Assembly: GCF_003308995.1 (NCBI RefSeq)
Contig: NZ_QFFJ01000002.1
Span: forward strand, 3,844,001 to 3,908,000
DNA length: 64,000 nt
From: Chitinophaga flava
Lineage (GTDB): Bacteria; Bacteroidota; Bacteroidia; Chitinophagales; Chitinophagaceae
Direction of reading: 5' to 3'
The notes beneath the pieces are model-generated. The model ran no database searches, was not told the origin of the DNA, and was given only the letters and a program-made list of their open reading frames with translations. This document shows, piece by piece, positions 26,159 through 34,439 of this stretch (its first letter is position 1; each line of letters opens with the position of its first letter). Both the position numbers and the translations under genes were made by a program.

Positions 26159-27955
26159 TTACTCAGTTACACTTTCGTCTTCACCGGATTGCTGTCTTGC
26201 GTACAGCTCTGCGTAGTAACCATTCAATGATAATAATTCCTCATGTGTTCCTTCTTCCACTATCTTTCCTTCATCCAATACAATGATCTTATCAAACTCA
26301 AAAAGTGAAAAGATACGATGGGTAATGATCAGCGCGGTTTTATCCTTCAGATAGGCATAGAGGTTACCGATGATTTCTTTTTCCGTACGGGCATCTACGG
26401 CAGAGAGGCAGTCGTCAAAGATCATGATACCTGGGTCCTTGATGAGGGCACGGGCGATGGATATACGTTGTTTCTGGCCACCACTGAGGGTTACACCCCG
26501 CTCTCCTATCTCTGTATCGAAACCTTCATTAAAGCCAAGGATATCTTTCTCCACAGAAGCCTGCCGGGCAGCTTGCTGGACTGCCTGCAGATTAGCTGCA
26601 GGATCACCGAAGCGGATGTTGTTGGCAATAGAATCAGAGAACAGAAACACGTCCTGTGGCACATAACTGATCCGGGAACGTAGCTGTTCCAGATGCAGAT
26701 AACGTACATCGTGGTTATCCAGCATCACCTTACCTTCCTGTGGATCAAACATACGGATCAACAGCTGCGCCAACGTACTCTTCCCTGAACCAGTGCGGCC
26801 TATGATCGCCACTTTCTGACCTGGTTCTATGCGCAGATTGACATCTTTCAACGCTGTGATACCAGTATGACTGTACGTAAATGTTACATGATCAAACCGG
26901 ATGGCTCCATTGAGATCCACCAACCGGGCGCCGGACTCATCTTTAATACTCGGCTCAATCCGCAGAAATTCGTTTATTCGTTGCTGTGAGGCGGCAGCAC
27001 GCTGTATCATCGTTGCCACCAGCCCGATAGATAAAAACGGGAACATCAGCATATTCACATAAATCACAAACTCCGCCAGGTTCCCCACGGTGATATTACC
27101 GGCGATCACCTGTATACCGCCAATAAAAATAGTGATGATAACGCTTAGCCCTATCATCAGCGCCATGGCCGGTTGAAACAGGGCATCCGTTTTAGCCAGA
27201 CTAATGGAGCTGATCTTATAGGCTTCACTCGCACTTTCAAAATGGCTGCCGCTGGCTTCTTCCTGCACATAGGATTTGATCACGCGTATGCCGGAGTAGG
27301 ATTCCTGCGCAATAGAAGTGATATTGGACAGTTCTGCCTGTATCTTTTCACTTTTGCGATGGATGATCCGGTTCACATAATAAATCATGAGGGCCAGAAA
27401 AGGCAGCGGCGACAGGGTATACAGTGTCAGTAACGGGTTTACCTTCAGCATCAGGTACACAACAATCACAATCAGCAAAAGGGTACGGGAAGCATACATA
27501 ATAGCAGGCCCTGCATACATCCGCACCCGGGAAACATCCTCCGTGATACGGCTCATGAGGTCGCCGGTACGGTGCATTTTAAAGAAGTTGAGGTCAAGCC
27601 GCTGGTAATGCTGATAAATTTCGTTCTTCAGGTCATATTCAATATGACGGCTCATCACAATGAGTGTTTGCCTTTGCAGAAACAGAAAGAAACCGCTCAG
27701 CAGCGCAAAGATCAGAATGCTGACGCCGTAAAATGCCAGGATATGGGAGAAGTCGGACCGGAAGGCGCCTTTAAGTCCGGTATCACTGAGCATACGGTAC
27801 TCATCCAGGTTATGCGACAGCAGGTCAAAGATCTGCCGGACCATGATGGGCTGAAAAACGCTGAATACGATAGATATGGCGGTAAATAACAGTCCCAGGA
27901 TGAGGCGCCATTTTTGGGCTATGAAGTATTTATTGAGTGCGGTTAAATGTTTCAA
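26159..27955 (-). CDS. ABC transporter, fused permease/ATPase (MsbA-like exporter)
   Basis: About 598 residues. The N-terminal half has six membrane helices (WRLILGLLFTAISIVFSVF, FYGVSILIFALLSGFFLFL and others). The C-terminal half is a nucleotide-binding domain with Walker A GRTGSGKST (about residue 390), signature LSGGQKQR, Walker B IMIFDDCLSAVDA and the switch His in ALIITHR. It is a half-transporter that would work as a dimer, exporting lipid or drug-like substrates; the substrate is not known. No ATG is available. The frame is open from TTG 27985, but TTG 27955 gives the N-terminus MKHLTALNKYF usual for the family, preceded by AAGAAAG. Confidence 0.93.
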   Translation of the reverse strand: MKHLTALNKYFIAQKWRLILGLLFTAISIVFSVFQPIMVRQIFDLLSHNLDEYRMLSDTGLKGAFRSDFSHILAFYGVSILIFALLSGFFLFLQRQTLIVMSRHIEYDLKNEIYQHYQRLDLNFFKMHRTGDLMSRITEDVSRVRMYAGPAIMYASRTLLLIVIVVYLMLKVNPLLTLYTLSPLPFLALMIYYVNRIIHRKSEKIQAELSNITSIAQESYSGIRVIKSYVQEEASGSHFESASEAYKISSISLAKTDALFQPAMALMIGLSVIITIFIGGIQVIAGNITVGNLAEFVIYVNMLMFPFLSIGLVATMIQRAAASQQRINEFLRIEPSIKDESGARLVDLNGAIRFDHVTFTYSHTGITALKDVNLRIEPGQKVAIIGRTGSGKSTLAQLLIRMFDPQEGKVMLDNHDVRYLHLEQLRSRISYVPQDVFLFSDSIANNIRFGDPAANLQAVQQAARQASVEKDILGFNEGFDTEIGERGVTLSGGQKQRISIARALIKDPGIMIFDDCLSAVDARTEKEIIGNLYAYLKDKTALIITHRIFSLFEFDKIIVLDEGKIVEEGTHEELLSLNGYYAELYARQQSGEDESVTE

Positions 27956-28004
27956 TCGGATATCTTTCTTGCAAAAATAAGTCAATCGAATTATGCATCA
28001 AAGA

Positions 28005-28040
28005 AAAGACCCGGCGCATGGAGATCATGCCCGGGTCTTT
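28005..28040 (-). terminator. Terminator of purC
   Basis: The stem AAAGACCCGG/CCGGGTCTTT continues imperfectly inward (GCATG/CATGC) and is followed by TTTTCTTTG on the minus strand, 25 bp after the purC stop. Confidence 0.8.
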
Positions 28041-28064
28041 AATTTATTTTGCGTCAATGACAGC

Positions 28065-28994
28065 TTAGAATTGTTTCAGCGTTGCGATGATTTTCGCTTC
28101 TGCTTCTTCCCCTGTCACATCTTCTTTCACAAATTTCTGACCGGTGATATTCTCAAACAGCTCGATATAACGCTCGCTCACGCTGTTAACGAAAGCGTCG
28201 GTCATTTCAGGTATCTGCTGACCGTCTTTACCCTGGAAGCCGTTTTCCATCAGCCATTCACGAACAAATTCCTTGCTCAGCTGACGTTGTTGTTTACCAG
28301 CTTGCTGATTTTCTTCGTAACCTTCAGCGTAGAAGTAACGGGAAGAATCCGGTGTGTGGATTTCATCGATCACGTAGATGGTGTCACCGATTTTACCGAA
28401 TTCATATTTGGTATCTACCAGGATCAGACCACGTTTTGCAGCCATCTCCTTACCTCTTGCAAACAGCGCGAGGGTGTATTTTTCCAGCTGTTCGTAATCT
28501 TCTTTGCTCACCAGACCCTGGGCAATGATTTCTTCACGGGAGATGTCTTCATCGTGACCTTCATGTGCTTTGGTAGTTGGCGTGATGATTGGCGTTGGGA
28601 AAAAGTCATTTTCCTTCAGGCCTTCCGGCATAGTAACGCCACAGAGTACACGCTGTCCGGTTTTATAAGTTCTCCACGCATGACCGGTGAGGTTTCCGCG
28701 AACTACCATTTCTACCGGGAAGGTTTCGCATTTCAAACCTATGGTTACGTTAGGCAGCGGGGTACTTTTTACCCAGTTAGGTACGATGTCCTTGGTCGCT
28801 TCCAGCATGATGGCCGCCACCTGGTTCAGTACCTGTCCTTTGTAAGGAATAGGGCGGGGCAATACCACATCAAACGCGGAGATACGGTCACTAACGGCCA
28901 TTACCATGAGTCTGTCCTCAATGGTGTATACATCACGTACTTTCCCTTTGTAGAAGGCGGTCTGACCCGGGAATTTGAAATTTGATTCTAACAT
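28065..28994 (-). CDS. purC: Phosphoribosylaminoimidazole-succinocarboxamide (SAICAR) synthase
   Basis: 309 residues, the length of the long (yeast-like) SAICAR synthases. It joins CAIR and aspartate with ATP in purine synthesis. The family motifs are GKVRDVYTIEDRLMVMAVSDRISAFDV near the start, VEMVVRGNLTGHAWRTY, and LILVDTKYEFG with the conserved acidic residues near residue 185. Monocistronic, with a clear promoter at 29082-29111 and a terminator at 28005. Confidence 0.97.
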   Translation of the reverse strand: MLESNFKFPGQTAFYKGKVRDVYTIEDRLMVMAVSDRISAFDVVLPRPIPYKGQVLNQVAAIMLEATKDIVPNWVKSTPLPNVTIGLKCETFPVEMVVRGNLTGHAWRTYKTGQRVLCGVTMPEGLKENDFFPTPIITPTTKAHEGHDEDISREEIIAQGLVSKEDYEQLEKYTLALFARGKEMAAKRGLILVDTKYEFGKIGDTIYVIDEIHTPDSSRYFYAEGYEENQQAGKQQRQLSKEFVREWLMENGFQGKDGQQIPEMTDAFVNSVSERYIELFENITGQKFVKEDVTGEEAEAKIIATLKQF

Positions 28995-29081
28995 GAACTA
29001 TTAATTAAGGATTGAATATCATAATTAGGAGGTACAACAATAACCATTTCAATTCCACAATGATACGATTGTAACCGGGTG

Positions 29082-29111
29082 CAAAAGTAACCATGATTTG
29101 CATGATTCAAA
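29082..29111 (-). promoter_or_regulatory. Promoter of purC
   Basis: On the minus strand TTTG (29108-29111) and TACTTTTG (29082-29089) are 18 bp apart, a full match to the -33/-7 consensus of Bacteroidota. The 5' leader would be about 80 nt; no purine riboswitch is evident in it. Confidence 0.6.
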
Positions 29112-29146
29112 CGAATTCTTCTGTTTTTTTTACCCTTTGCTGATTT

Positions 29147-30514
29147 TTATTGAGGAGATGATAATTGTTTGCTGTTTGTGGCGTAAGGCCGCAGCAAACT
29201 AATGATCACTTCATTTTCCGGGTATTGAGTGAGATGTGGTCTGAGCGTTTCAGCGTCGGTGGTCCGGATATGTGCCGGCACATATCCCATACCGTAGAAC
29301 CGGCCTTTCTCCAGCAGGATACAACTTTGTTCATCGCTGTTGCGGCCTTTGTCCATGATCACTACAGATGGTTGTTGCTCCTGAAGAAAAGCAATAGCCG
29401 CTTTTACCCGTTGATTATAGGTTTCAGGGGCTTCCTGTTTGTCACATGCCCCATGGCAGGTGGCAGCCGTTACACCGGCACAGGTGCCATCACCCTTTTG
29501 CAGGAAACATAATTTAGGGCAGAGCTCAAATTGTTTGATCAGGGCACGCAGCAGCCGGTGTCCGTCTACCAGCATGTTAAAAGCATGTACCGGTGCGCTG
29601 AACTTCCGTCTTTTCTCGATTGCCAGCCGGAGGTACCCTTCCTGGTCTTCAAAGAGGTAGAAGCCGTAGCGGAACTCTACCCTTTTCTGTGCACGGTTGA
29701 AGGCCGGCCAGAGCCGCTTTATCTCCACAGACTCCAGGATACAGGCCATCAGTTCTGTACCGGTTTCCTGATAAGTAATATTAACGATTGTCCGGAGGAA
29801 ATTCTGTCGCTGCCTGCTGGCGCTATGACCGGAGAAATGGCTGTTAACTCGTTTACGTATATCCTTGGCTTTTCCTACATATACCACTTTGCCTTTCACA
29901 TCATGAAAATAATAGACACCTGGTACTTCCGGAAGCTGCTTCACCACCGCCGGCTCCAGGTTGGGAGGCAGGAACTGCTCTTTGGACCCTACTTTGAGCG
30001 CGGCTGCTATGGCCTTTTCCGTGTCATGCTGCAGCATCAGAGCAAACAGTTTGGCGGTAGCTTCCGCATCGCCGCCGGCACGGTGGCGGCCGTTGACCGG
30101 AATATTCATATGCCGGCAGAAGTTACCCAGACTATACGAAGGCAGGCCCGGAAAGATCTTGCGGCCCAGCCTTACGGTACAAAGTTTTTTGCATTGCAGC
30201 TCAAAGCCTGCTGCCGCCAGATGATGCTTTACAAAGGAATAATCAAAGTTGACATTATGCGCCACAAAAATCCGGTCCTGTAACAGCTCATGTATCATCG
30301 GGGCCACCGCTTCAAAGGGCGGAGCTTCAGCCACCATACTGTTGGTGATGCCCGTCAGTGACTCTATGTAATAAGGAATGGGCACACCCGGATTAATCAG
30401 CGTCTGATAATGCTGGGTGACTTCCCGGCCATCAGACAGGTAGATGGCGATCTCGGTAATTCCGTTGGCGCTGGCATGGCCGCCTGTGGTTTCTATATCT
30501 ACTATTGCGTACAC
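29147..30514 (-). CDS. DnaQ-like exonuclease fused to a GIY-YIG (UvrC/Cho-like) nuclease
   Basis: 455 residues, GTG start. Residues 1-165 form a DEDDh 3'-5' exonuclease (VDIETTGG with Asp6 and Glu8, HNVNFDYSF, HRAGGDAEATAKLF). Residues about 195-280 form a GIY-YIG domain (LPEVPGVYYFHDVKGKVVYVGKAKDIRKRVNSHF). The rest includes a Cys-rich patch (CFLQKGDGTCAGVTAATCHGACDK) and a C-terminal region. The architecture occurs in other bacteria and resembles proofreading-type exonuclease plus UvrC/Cho-type incision nuclease in one chain; a DNA-repair role is inferred. It is divergent from the YceI gene across a 531-bp gap. Confidence 0.93.
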   Translation of the reverse strand: MYAIVDIETTGGHASANGITEIAIYLSDGREVTQHYQTLINPGVPIPYYIESLTGITNSMVAEAPPFEAVAPMIHELLQDRIFVAHNVNFDYSFVKHHLAAAGFELQCKKLCTVRLGRKIFPGLPSYSLGNFCRHMNIPVNGRHRAGGDAEATAKLFALMLQHDTEKAIAAALKVGSKEQFLPPNLEPAVVKQLPEVPGVYYFHDVKGKVVYVGKAKDIRKRVNSHFSGHSASRQRQNFLRTIVNITYQETGTELMACILESVEIKRLWPAFNRAQKRVEFRYGFYLFEDQEGYLRLAIEKRRKFSAPVHAFNMLVDGHRLLRALIKQFELCPKLCFLQKGDGTCAGVTAATCHGACDKQEAPETYNQRVKAAIAFLQEQQPSVVIMDKGRNSDEQSCILLEKGRFYGMGYVPAHIRTTDAETLRPHLTQYPENEVIISLLRPYATNSKQLSSPQ

Positions 30515-31045
30515 CTTACAAAGATAAAGGTTGTTGCTTTTTGTTCAACCTTCTTAATCCCCTTAATGCCAGCAAAAGATAAAAAATCCACAACAGCAGC
30601 AGGTTATACTTTTACAAAAGGTGTCAGTGGCAGCAGCGAAGACAGCCACTGTAAAGGTTTCGGCATCGATTCAAATGGCCACGCGTACCCACACATGAGA
30701 AAAAAGGGGAGCTGCTTTCCACTCTCCTGCCCCGCAGCAAACATCGCTGGCAGTAAGCGTGTTAATAACAGGAAATGTCTCATAAAATATCATTTCATCC
30801 CGATAATCCTGAGTATCAACACAATTGAACAATTTTTCATGCATAATGTTTATATTATTTAAAAAAAATCAAACATTAGCTAATACTGAATACTTCCTTA
30901 CTAAAAGCGTTATATTTAATGAGCTCAGGAAAAATTTGTACATCATTAAGTTTATTTTATCCATTTCTATACCCTGTACTTTAACTGAAATTTGCAGTGT
31001 CAATAAGACAAACTATTTAATCATCAATAAAACATCTCATCAATT
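30515..31045. other. 531-bp gap between divergent genes
   Basis: It holds an open frame from ATG 30566 to 30862 on the plus strand (98 codons, beginning MPAKDKKSTTAAGYTF and containing four Cys). It has no ribosome-binding site, a composition that drifts to A/T-rich, and no family I know. The right part (30830-31040) is strongly A/T-rich and should carry the YceI promoter; ATTTG at about 30936 and at 30989 are possible -33 elements without a clean -7 box. Confidence 0.4.
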
Positions 31046-31579
31046 ATGGCAAAACTAAAATGGGTTTCCGACGCCGATCACAGCGAACTCTCTTTCAAGA
31101 TCAGACACCTGATGATTACAAATGTCACCGGCAGGTTTACCAACTTCCGGGTAGAAGCTGAAACAGAAGGAGAAGACTTTCTGAACGCCAAAGCTACTGC
31201 TACGGTTGATGTAGATTCAATCACCACAGCCAATACACAGCGTGATGAGCACCTCCGTTCTCCGGACTTCTTTGATGTCAACAAATTCCGGAACATCAAT
31301 TTTACAGCCACCAAAATTGAAAGCGTGGACAATGACGGCTCATATGTACTACATGGTGATCTGACCATCCGTGATGTCACTAAAAACGTGAAGCTGGATG
31401 TTGAATTCGGCGGCGTTGTAAAAGATCCCTGGGGCAATACCAAAGCCGGTTTTACGATCAATGGCAAAATCAACCGCAAGGATTTCGGGTTGACATGGAA
31501 TGCCGCCACAGAAGCCGGTGGCGTAATGGTCAGCGATGAAGTAAAGATACAATGTGAAGTACAACTGCTGAAACAGTAA
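31046..31579 (+). CDS. YceI-family lipid-binding protein
   Basis: 177 residues covering one YceI domain: WVSDADHSELSFKIRHLMITNVTGRF at the start, DPWGNTKAGFTINGKINRKDFGLTWN near the end. YceI proteins are lipocalin-like barrels that bind isoprenoids such as polyprenyl chains. There is no signal peptide, so this copy is probably cytosolic. It precedes a stress-type operon on the same strand, separated by a palindrome (31594-31659). Confidence 0.95.
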   Translation: MAKLKWVSDADHSELSFKIRHLMITNVTGRFTNFRVEAETEGEDFLNAKATATVDVDSITTANTQRDEHLRSPDFFDVNKFRNINFTATKIESVDNDGSYVLHGDLTIRDVTKNVKLDVEFGGVVKDPWGNTKAGFTINGKINRKDFGLTWNAATEAGGVMVSDEVKIQCEVQLLKQ

Positions 31580-31593
31580 TAATACCGACGACT

Positions 31594-31659
31594 GATTCTT
31601 TGATTTTCGGTTTTTTGAGATGCTTATACATTCGTCAGAAAATCGAAAATCAAAGAATC
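31594..31659. repeat. Intergenic inverted repeat, 16-bp perfect arms
   Basis: GATTCTTTGATTTTCG (31594-31609) and its exact reverse complement (31644-31659) frame a 34-nt loop. It lies 14 bp after the YceI stop and probably ends that transcript. The second arm lies just before the next gene, so the in-frame ATG at 31620 is rejected as the start of that gene. Confidence 0.85.
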
Positions 31660-31676
31660 CTCAAATGAAAAGGCAT

Positions 31677-32612
31677 ATGGATCAAGCTATAACAGGACTG
31701 CATCATATTACCGCGATTTCCGGTAATGCAAAAAAAAATTATGATTTTTATACGAGGATAATGGGACTGCGTTTTGTTAAGAAAACGGTGAACTTTGACG
31801 ATCCGCATACCTATCACTTTTATTATGGAGACAAAACAGGTAGCCCCGGCACGATTCTGACATTCTTTCCCTGGGAAGATATAATGACCGGACGCAGAGG
31901 CACCCATATGGCCACCGAGATCGGCTACTCCATACCGGAGGGCAGCATTAATTTCTGGCTCAAACGGCTGGATGCCGCCAATATCATCTACAATAAGCCT
32001 TCTTCCAAATTCGGGGAGATATACCTTACTTTCCTGGACCCGGACGGACTTAAGATAGAGCTGACCGTACCTGAAAAAACAGACGACCGCGTACCCTGGG
32101 AAACAGCCGAGGTGAGCGCTGAAAACGCCACCCGTGGCTTTCATCATGTAACGCTAACGCTGGACGACATACAGGCCACCGCCGATCTACTGGTATCCGT
32201 TTTCGGATTTGAGTTGATTAAACATCATGCGAATCGGTACCGTTTTGCCAGCCCTGCCGGCGATACCGCCAATTATATAGATCTGGTGGAAGCCAAGGGC
32301 GAACTCCGTGGCCATGTGGCTGGTGGCAGTATTCATCATATTGCCTTCCGCATGAAAGATGATGCCATGGAACTGCACTACCGCGAAAAACTGGAAGCAC
32401 TTGGATTAAATGCCACTCCTCAGCTGGACCGGAAATATTTCCGCTCTGTATATTTCAGAGAACCAGGCGGCGTGCTTTTTGAACTGGCTACAGACACGCC
32501 CGGATTCACCGTAGATGAGTCTGTTGAGGAACTGGGCACGCATCTGATGTTGCCCGCTCAATTCGAACCACAACGGGCAGAGATAGAGCAGAAACTGATT
32601 AAACTGGTTTAA
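31677..32612 (+). CDS. Ring-cleaving dioxygenase of the VOC/glyoxalase superfamily (MhqO-like)
   Basis: 311 residues from ATG 31677 (MDQAITGLHHITAISG); the ATG four codons upstream is also possible. The frame extends to 31620, but those codons belong to the inverted repeat. Two tandem VOC modules are seen: residues 1-130 (GLHHITAIS...IELTVPE) and about 150-290 (GFHHVTLTLDD...FELATDTPGF), each with His and Glu metal ligands. Relatives such as Bacillus MhqO/MhqA cleave hydroquinone-type rings. The gene overlaps operon-style with the hydrolase that starts 1 nt after its stop, which is the same pair as MhqO/MhqD. Confidence 0.88.
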   Translation: MDQAITGLHHITAISGNAKKNYDFYTRIMGLRFVKKTVNFDDPHTYHFYYGDKTGSPGTILTFFPWEDIMTGRRGTHMATEIGYSIPEGSINFWLKRLDAANIIYNKPSSKFGEIYLTFLDPDGLKIELTVPEKTDDRVPWETAEVSAENATRGFHHVTLTLDDIQATADLLVSVFGFELIKHHANRYRFASPAGDTANYIDLVEAKGELRGHVAGGSIHHIAFRMKDDAMELHYREKLEALGLNATPQLDRKYFRSVYFREPGGVLFELATDTPGFTVDESVEELGTHLMLPAQFEPQRAEIEQKLIKLV

Positions 32613-32613
32613 G

Positions 32614-33243
32614 ATGGACTTTCAACCCTTGCACTATATTTACCAGCCGGCAGCTAACCATAACGCCCATACGTTATTATTACTGCATGGTACCGGTGGT
32701 GATGAGCGGGATATGTTGCCGCTGGCACCGGCTATGGCTCCACATTTCCATGTATTAAGCCTTCGTGGCAATGTGCAGGAACAGGGAATGCCCCGCTTCT
32801 TCCGCCGGCTGTCTATGGGTGTTTTTGATGAGCAGGATGTACATTTCAGAACACATGAAATGGTCCACTTTCTCAAGGAACTGTCGGCTAAAGAAGGGTT
32901 TGATCTGCAGCAGCTCGTAGCTGCCGGGTATTCCAACGGCGCCAATATTGCCGGGGCTGTGCTGATGCTCTACCCCGAACTGTTGGCTGGTGCCGTACTT
33001 TTCCGGCCGATGCAGCCGTTGCATGGTATTGAAGATCCGTTTGAAACCACCCGGCAACAACCCGTATTCATGAGCTCAGGGAAAACAGACCACACCGTAA
33101 AACCAGCTGCCACCGAAGCCTATGCCACCCTGCTGACTGCCAACGGCTTCCAGGTAAGCAACTACGATATTAATGCAGGACATCATTTAACACAACAGGA
33201 TATTGACCTGGCAGCAGGCTGGGTAAAAGAAAATTTCCGGTAA
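32614..33243 (+). CDS. Alpha/beta hydrolase, MhqD-like carboxylesterase
   Basis: 209 residues, the length of small esterases. The oxyanion segment LLLLHGTGGDERDMLPLA is near residues 23-40, the nucleophile elbow GYSNGAN near 108-114, the Asp in SGKTDHTV near 158, and His in GHHLTQQD near the end. In Bacillus, MhqD is a carboxylesterase induced by quinones and catechols along with the ring-cleaving dioxygenase; the same neighbour relationship is present here. The precise substrate is unknown. Confidence 0.9.
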   Translation: MDFQPLHYIYQPAANHNAHTLLLLHGTGGDERDMLPLAPAMAPHFHVLSLRGNVQEQGMPRFFRRLSMGVFDEQDVHFRTHEMVHFLKELSAKEGFDLQQLVAAGYSNGANIAGAVLMLYPELLAGAVLFRPMQPLHGIEDPFETTRQQPVFMSSGKTDHTVKPAATEAYATLLTANGFQVSNYDINAGHHLTQQDIDLAAGWVKENFR

Positions 33244-33256
33244 CACCGTAATAAAA

Positions 33257-33658
33257 ATGAACGAAGAAGTAAAAGTAAGTATCGAAGGAATTCCGTATCA
33301 GGTATCAATTGCAGCTAGAGACCACAGATGGCTGGCTGATGAACCGGCAGAGGTGTCCGGTGGCGATACCGGCCCCACTCCCGGTGAGTTATTACTCAGC
33401 AGCCTGGGCTCCTGTACCGCCATCACACTCACCATGTATGCAGCAAGGAAAAAATGGCCGGTAGAAAAGATAGATGTTGAACTCCGGTTTGACAGTGATG
33501 CCAAACCAGATCCGAAAACAACCGTCATCGAATGTCTTGTACATATTACAGGCGACCTTGACGAAACGCAAAGAAAAAGGCTGATGGAAATTGCCCATGC
33601 ATGCCCTGTTCATAAAGTACTGACGAACCCTATTATTATCAATACTAAAGCAGATTGA
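33257..33658 (+). CDS. OsmC/Ohr-family protein
   Basis: 133 residues with the OsmC fold pattern: GGDTGPTPGELLLSSLGSCTAITLTMYAARK carries the first reactive Cys region, and RLMEIAHACPVHKVLTNPI carries the second Cys. These proteins reduce organic hydroperoxides through two cysteines. The gene is 13 nt after the MhqD-like gene and 1 nt before the iron-sulfur gene, so it belongs to the same stress operon. Confidence 0.93.
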   Translation: MNEEVKVSIEGIPYQVSIAARDHRWLADEPAEVSGGDTGPTPGELLLSSLGSCTAITLTMYAARKKWPVEKIDVELRFDSDAKPDPKTTVIECLVHITGDLDETQRKRLMEIAHACPVHKVLTNPIIINTKAD

Positions 33659-33659
33659 T

Positions 33660-34100
33660 ATGAAAGACATTACCAAAACATACTCCAATGGTGAAGTAAC
33701 CATTGTATGGAAACCCGAAGTGTGCAAACACTCGGAAGTATGTTTCCGAGGGCTTCCTGAAGTATTTGATCCACATGCCAAACCATGGATCAATGCTACA
33801 GGCAGCAATACAGAACGGATCATACAACAGGTAAATAAATGTCCTTCCGGCGCCCTCACTTATTTTATGAACAACGAAGTGCTGGCAAACGGATCATCAC
33901 CCGAGATAACCGCAAGCAGCCTCGCAGAAATAGTACCCAACGGTCCGAGGCTGATATATGGCAGCATCCATACAAAGGATACATCCGGACACGAAACACA
34001 GGAGTATAAAGTTACCGCTTTCTGTCGCTGTGGAAGCTCTTCCAATATGCCCTACTGCGATGGTACACATATTAAAACAGGATTTACAGACAACGAATAA
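33660..34100 (+). CDS. Iron-sulfur protein: YjdI (Fer4_19) domain fused to a CDGSH domain
   Basis: 146 residues. The N-terminal part (about 8-75) is the YjdI/Fer4_19 type, with Cys22, Cys28 (EVCKHSEVC) and a third Cys in VNKCPSGAL. The C-terminal part has the CDGSH motif CRCGSSSNMPYCDGTH (near residues 120-135), the three-Cys one-His ligand set for a 2Fe-2S cluster. YjdI and CDGSH proteins are often separate; here they are one chain. It is followed after 3 nt by a YjdJ-like acetyltransferase, the partner of YjdI in enterobacteria. Confidence 0.92.
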   Translation: MKDITKTYSNGEVTIVWKPEVCKHSEVCFRGLPEVFDPHAKPWINATGSNTERIIQQVNKCPSGALTYFMNNEVLANGSSPEITASSLAEIVPNGPRLIYGSIHTKDTSGHETQEYKVTAFCRCGSSSNMPYCDGTHIKTGFTDNE

Positions 34101-34103
34101 TAT

Positions 34104-34376
34104 ATGGAACTTACTATTCAGCAAAACACCACTAAACACCAGTTTGAAACAGTGGTAGACGGACACACCGCCTTTATTGTTTATAAACTGTTTCCCGGCG
34201 GCATCATCTATATACATACGGAAGTACCGCCGGAACTGGAAGGGAAAGGCATCGCCTCTCAACTGGCCAAATATGTATTGGAGTATGCACGAGCCAACCA
34301 CCTCAAGGTAAAACCGCTGTGTCCTTACGTACACGCCTATATGAAAAAACACCCGGAATACAACGATCTTTTATGA
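34104..34376 (+). CDS. GNAT-like acetyltransferase (YjdJ/Gcn5-type)
   Basis: 90 residues, the minimal GNAT size. It has the GNAT core IIYIHTEVPPELEGKGIASQLAKYVLEYARANHLKVKPLCPYVHAYMKKHPEY, with the acetyl-CoA loop EGKGIASQL. It is the last gene of the operon and is followed directly by a palindrome. YjdJ-type proteins neighbour YjdI in other bacteria; the substrate is unknown. Confidence 0.9.
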   Translation: MELTIQQNTTKHQFETVVDGHTAFIVYKLFPGGIIYIHTEVPPELEGKGIASQLAKYVLEYARANHLKVKPLCPYVHAYMKKHPEYNDLL

Positions 34377-34437
34377 AATACGAATTATCAATTACGAATT
34401 ACGAATGGAAAATTGCAGGAATTCGTAATTCGTATTT
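34376..34437. repeat. Intergenic palindrome built of AATTACG units
   Basis: TACGAATTACGAAT (34393-34406) pairs perfectly with ATTCGTAATTCGTA (34421-34434) across a 14-nt loop. An extra copy AAATACGAATTA (34376-34387), overlapping the stop of the acetyltransferase gene, offers an alternative pairing with 34426-34437. It lies between convergent genes and likely acts as a shared terminator. Confidence 0.85.
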
Positions 34438-34439
34438 GA

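Noticed and set aside
27993..28985. 330-codon plus-strand frame
   Set aside because: It is antisense to purC, whose motifs are complete.
30566..30862. 98-codon frame with four Cys in the gap between divergent genes
   Set aside because: No ribosome-binding site, no family, and a shift to A/T-rich composition in its second half; kept only as a note in the gap description.
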